This document shows positions 6,169 through 8,263 of a DNA stretch of 8,263 nucleotides, piece by piece. The notes beneath the pieces were generated by a model. It did not search any database, was not told the DNA's origin, and saw only the letters and a list, made by a program, of their open reading frames with translations. The DNA is taken from contig CAMTGL010000088.1 of NCBI GenBank assembly GCA_947071955.1, positions 1 to 8,263 of the forward strand, written 5' to 3'. The DNA is from an uncultured Plesiomonas sp. GTDB taxonomy: Bacteria; Pseudomonadota; Gammaproteobacteria; Enterobacterales; CAMTGL01. The stretch's first letter is position 1; the number at the start of each line of letters is the position of its first letter. Made by a program: the position numbers and the translations under genes.

Positions 6169-6186
6169 TATCTAGCGGGAAGCCGG

Positions 6187-6657
6187 TTATTGCGCAGTGG
6201 CAAGATAACTGAGTACGGCCTCGTGGTGATCTTTGGTTTTAAAGCTATCAAACACGTGAGCGATGACCCCGTTTTCATCAATTAGAAAACTGATGCGGTG
6301 AATACCATCATACACTTTGCCCATAAACTTTTTCTCACCCCAGACACCAAACAGCTCAGCAACCTGATGCTGTTCATCCGATAACAGCGTGAAATTCAGC
6401 ATCTCTTTTTCGGCAAACCGCGATAGTTTTTCCGGCTTATCCGTACTGATACCGAGAACATCAACGCCGTAGGCTTTTAGCTCACTGCTGCTGTCACGCA
6501 AGCCACACGCCTGTACCGTACAGCCGGGCGTCATCGCTTTGGGATAAAAGTAGATCAGTACTTTTCCGCCTTGATAATCGCTCAGGCTAATCTCTTCACT
6601 GTCTTGATCAAGCAGAGTAAATGCAGGGGCTTTATCGCCAACCTTGAGTGTATGCAT
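6187..6657 (-). CDS. bcp: Thiol peroxidase Bcp (PrxQ-type peroxiredoxin)
   Basis: Bcp is a cytoplasmic peroxiredoxin that reduces hydrogen peroxide and organic peroxides using thioredoxin-type reductants. The 156-residue product matches the E. coli protein throughout. The peroxidatic Cys46 lies in PKAMTPGCTVQACGLRD (39-55) and the resolving Cys51 is five residues later, the PrxQ arrangement of atypical two-cysteine enzymes. Thr43 of the PxxxTxxC motif is present, and later blocks such as LGISTDKPEKL and FGVWGEKKFMGK are typical. E. coli Bcp has a further cysteine (C99) in HQVCE; here it is HQVAE, so only the two redox cysteines remain. AAGGA lies about 11 bases before the ATG. The gene follows gcvR on the same strand after a 101-bp AT-rich gap. 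I could not identify a convincing promoter in that gap, so it may be read from the gcvR promoter, its own, or both. Confidence 0.96.
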   Translation of the reverse strand: MHTLKVGDKAPAFTLLDQDSEEISLSDYQGGKVLIYFYPKAMTPGCTVQACGLRDSSSELKAYGVDVLGISTDKPEKLSRFAEKEMLNFTLLSDEQHQVAELFGVWGEKKFMGKVYDGIHRISFLIDENGVIAHVFDSFKTKDHHEAVLSYLATAQ

Positions 6658-6758
6658 AACGTAATAATCCTTGCTGCGATGATGGATTTTTCTTTATGGT
6701 GTCATCAAGTGAACTGACGAACAACTTACTTTTTTATGAATATAATCAATTAATTAAT

Positions 6759-7337
6759 TCAGCGGATCAGCGCTTGTTGCGTGGTATCTGGTTGTGAGTG
6801 AACCACCACATTGATAGCGCCCTGAGCCCCTAATTTTTGACACAATGCGTGAAAATCATCAATCAATGTTTGCTGTTTGGGGGCTGAAATGTGGCTGTGC
6901 GCTGCAATTTGAATACTCAACAACGGTGCAGCATGCGGGCGTGCTAAGGTTTTTGAGGCTAACTCGGCAATATCTAGCTGACGTGAGGCAAAAAAGTCAG
7001 TGAACTTTTCGATGATGTGCGCGGAGTCATCAACATCAATTTGTACCCAGACGGTGGCCGGATAAGGTGGTTTGGGATTGCATTCAGTTCGCTTCATCAC
7101 GATCATCAAATCAAGTTCCGCACCGGCTAACGGCAAAGTAGATTCAATGCGTGCAATCGCATTCCAGCTACCAGAGAGCAGCATAATGAAGGTGAACTCA
7201 CCACCGAGCAGCGCAAGCCGGCTGTCTTCTATATTGCAATCGCAACTGCTGACATGCCGGGTGATGGTGTTCACAATGCCCGGCCGATCAGCGCCGACAG
7301 CAGTGAGAACCAAATAATGTGCTTGAGGTTCTTGCAC
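6759..7337 (-). CDS. gcvR: Glycine cleavage system transcriptional repressor GcvR
   Basis: GcvR is an ACT-domain protein that binds GcvA and prevents it from activating the glycine cleavage operon when glycine is low. The 192-residue product is very similar to E. coli GcvR (190 residues). The first ACT domain is at about residues 8-80, with ADRPGIVNTITRHVSSCDCNIEDSR-type sequence at 16-40. The second is at about 95-175, beginning VWVQIDVDDSAHIIEKF. No DNA-binding helix-turn-helix is apparent, in keeping with action through GcvA. The start codon is GTG (7337-7335 on the minus strand), with AGGGGG (7345-7350) seven bases upstream. It is divergent from dapA across a 153-bp spacer and precedes bcp on the same strand, the same arrangement as in E. 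coli. Confidence 0.95.
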   Translation of the reverse strand: MQEPQAHYLVLTAVGADRPGIVNTITRHVSSCDCNIEDSRLALLGGEFTFIMLLSGSWNAIARIESTLPLAGAELDLMIVMKRTECNPKPPYPATVWVQIDVDDSAHIIEKFTDFFASRQLDIAELASKTLARPHAAPLLSIQIAAHSHISAPKQQTLIDDFHALCQKLGAQGAINVVVHSQPDTTQQALIR

Positions 7338-7371
7338 GAGAATTCCCCCTGAAAGAGTTGATTATTGCATG

Positions 7372-7430
7372 GTAACACAAAATTTTTCGTTTCTGCGGGG
7401 CAAAACGCAACGAGATTAGTGTTGTGTTAC
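7372..7430. repeat. Inverted repeat in the gcvR-dapA divergent spacer
   Basis: GTAACACAA (7372-7380) and its perfect complement TTGTGTTAC (7422-7430) face outward in the spacer, 41 bases apart. Each outward copy is followed by similar sequence: TTGTGTTAC, one or two bases, then TGCA and an AT-rich stretch. The two copies therefore sit in matching positions upstream of the two divergent genes. They could be regulator sites or paired promoter elements; the function is inferred only from position. Confidence 0.6.
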
Positions 7431-7460
7431 TTGCATTTATGCGCCAGTAAAAAGTACCAT
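7431..7460 (+). promoter_or_regulatory. dapA: Candidate sigma-70 promoter for dapA
   Basis: TTGCAT (7431-7436), an 18-base spacer and TACCAT (7455-7460) lie upstream of dapA. Each hexamer matches consensus at four of six positions. Transcription would begin around 7467, about 24 bases before the ATG. The TTGTGTTAC arm of the inverted repeat abuts the -35 element. Confidence 0.45.
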
Positions 7461-7490
7461 GATCAGTCAAAACTCAAGGGGGAGAATCAG

Positions 7491-8263
7491 ATGTTTTCAG
7501 GAAGCATTGTAGCACTAGTAACGCCACTGGATCAGGCCGGAGAGGTTGATTATGCAAGCCTGAAAAAGTTGGTGGAGTATCATGTCAGCAGTGGCACAAA
7601 TGCAATTGTTGCTATGGGAACCACCGGTGAATCAGCAACCTTGAGTGTGGAAGAGCATATTAAGGTCGTCCTGAAAACGCTAGAGTATGCCAACGGGCGT
7701 ATTCCCGTGCTCGCAGGTACAGGCGCAAATGCCACCGCAGAAGCGATTACACTGACGAAAATGTTTAACGATACCGGTGTCGTCGGCTGCTTAAGTGTTA
7801 CGCCATACTATAATAAGCCAACCCAAGAGGGGTTATTCCGCCATTATAAAGCCATTGCAGAGCAGACAGACTTGCCGCAAATTCTTTATAATGTACCGGG
7901 CCGTACTGGGTGCGACTTGTTGCCAGAAACGGTTGCGCGTCTGGCTCAGATCCCCAATATTGTGGCACTAAAAGAAGCGACCGGTGATATCGCGCGGGTT
8001 AAACAAATTCATGCGCTAACTGGCCCTGACTTTGCTTTGCTCAGTGGTGATGATGCATCAGCACTTGATTTTATCCGTGAAGGCGGTTGTGGAGTGATTT
8101 CGGTGACCGCCAACATTGCGGCTGCCGACATGAGTAAAATGTGTGAATTGGCATTGGCCGGTGATTTTACTGCTGCACAGGCAATTAATGAAAAACTGAT
8201 GCCGTTGCATCATGAGCTGTTTATTGAGTCCAACCCGATTCCGGTGAAGTGGGCTTGTTATCG
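7491..8263 (+). CDS. dapA: 4-hydroxy-tetrahydrodipicolinate synthase, 3' end cut off
   Basis: DapA condenses pyruvate with aspartate semialdehyde, the first committed step to diaminopimelate and lysine. The first 257 codons are present; the window ends before the last 35 or so of about 291. The TIM-barrel active site is intact: Lys161 in LKEATG forms the Schiff base, Thr44, Thr45, Tyr107 and Tyr133 match the E. coli catalytic positions, and Arg138 in GRTG binds the substrate carboxylate. Of the lysine feedback-site residues known in E. coli, Ser48, Ala49, His56, Asn80, Glu84 and Tyr106 are kept, but position 53 is Val instead of His. The E. coli segment NVAARDM is one residue shorter here (NIAADM). 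A strong AAGGGGGAG (7476-7484) sits six bases before the ATG. It is divergent from gcvR, as in E. coli. Confidence 0.96.
   Translation, partial: MFSGSIVALVTPLDQAGEVDYASLKKLVEYHVSSGTNAIVAMGTTGESATLSVEEHIKVVLKTLEYANGRIPVLAGTGANATAEAITLTKMFNDTGVVGCLSVTPYYNKPTQEGLFRHYKAIAEQTDLPQILYNVPGRTGCDLLPETVARLAQIPNIVALKEATGDIARVKQIHALTGPDFALLSGDDASALDFIREGGCGVISVTANIAAADMSKMCELALAGDFTAAQAINEKLMPLHHELFIESNPIPVKWACY

Noticed and set aside
6658..6758. AT-rich gcvR-bcp gap with AATTAATTAATT palindrome, considered as a bcp promoter or operator
   Set aside because: TATATT and CATAAA hexamers occur, but none has a -35 element at acceptable spacing. The palindrome is a simple AT repeat without a recognisable regulator motif.

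Overview
This is an ordinary chromosomal core region of a gammaproteobacterium. The Hda, BepA, PerM, Bcp, GcvR and DapA homologues are close to their Enterobacterales counterparts. The accessory genes (a DUF2066 protein, a DUF2069 membrane protein and a TusA-like protein beside bepA) fit the Vibrio/Aeromonas/Plesiomonas side of the class. A Plesiomonas-like organism would fit this mixture and the roughly balanced base composition. That is an inference from recalled gene content, not proven here.

Layout. Bases 1-179 are a T-rich leader with promoter-like sequences facing both ways; the gene to the left lies outside the window. Then come a secreted DUF2066 protein (180-1727, +) and hda (1804-2511, +), which ends in a hairpin terminator. 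Facing them on the minus strand is bepA (4647-3133), followed downstream by a DUF2069 membrane protein (3070-2609), with a strong hairpin between the two. A 118-bp divergent spacer, holding a good sigma-E-type promoter for bepA, separates bepA from a plus-strand pair: a TusA-like sulfurtransferase homologue (4766-4987) and the membrane protein perM (5012-6082). A bidirectional terminator lies between perM and the converging gcvR-bcp pair (minus, 7337-6187). A 153-bp divergent spacer then separates gcvR from dapA (7491 to the right edge, cut off after 257 codons).

The genes cover several housekeeping jobs: restraint of replication initiation (Hda), outer-membrane protein quality control (BepA), peroxide detoxification (Bcp), control of the glycine cleavage system (GcvR) and entry into lysine/diaminopimelate synthesis (DapA). 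Every expected catalytic residue I could check is present, apart from the second proline of the TusA-type CPxP motif. I see no mobile element, RNA gene, CRISPR array, defence system or prophage, and no frameshifted or broken gene. The points worth a second look are mostly regulatory or small protein oddities rather than a new system.
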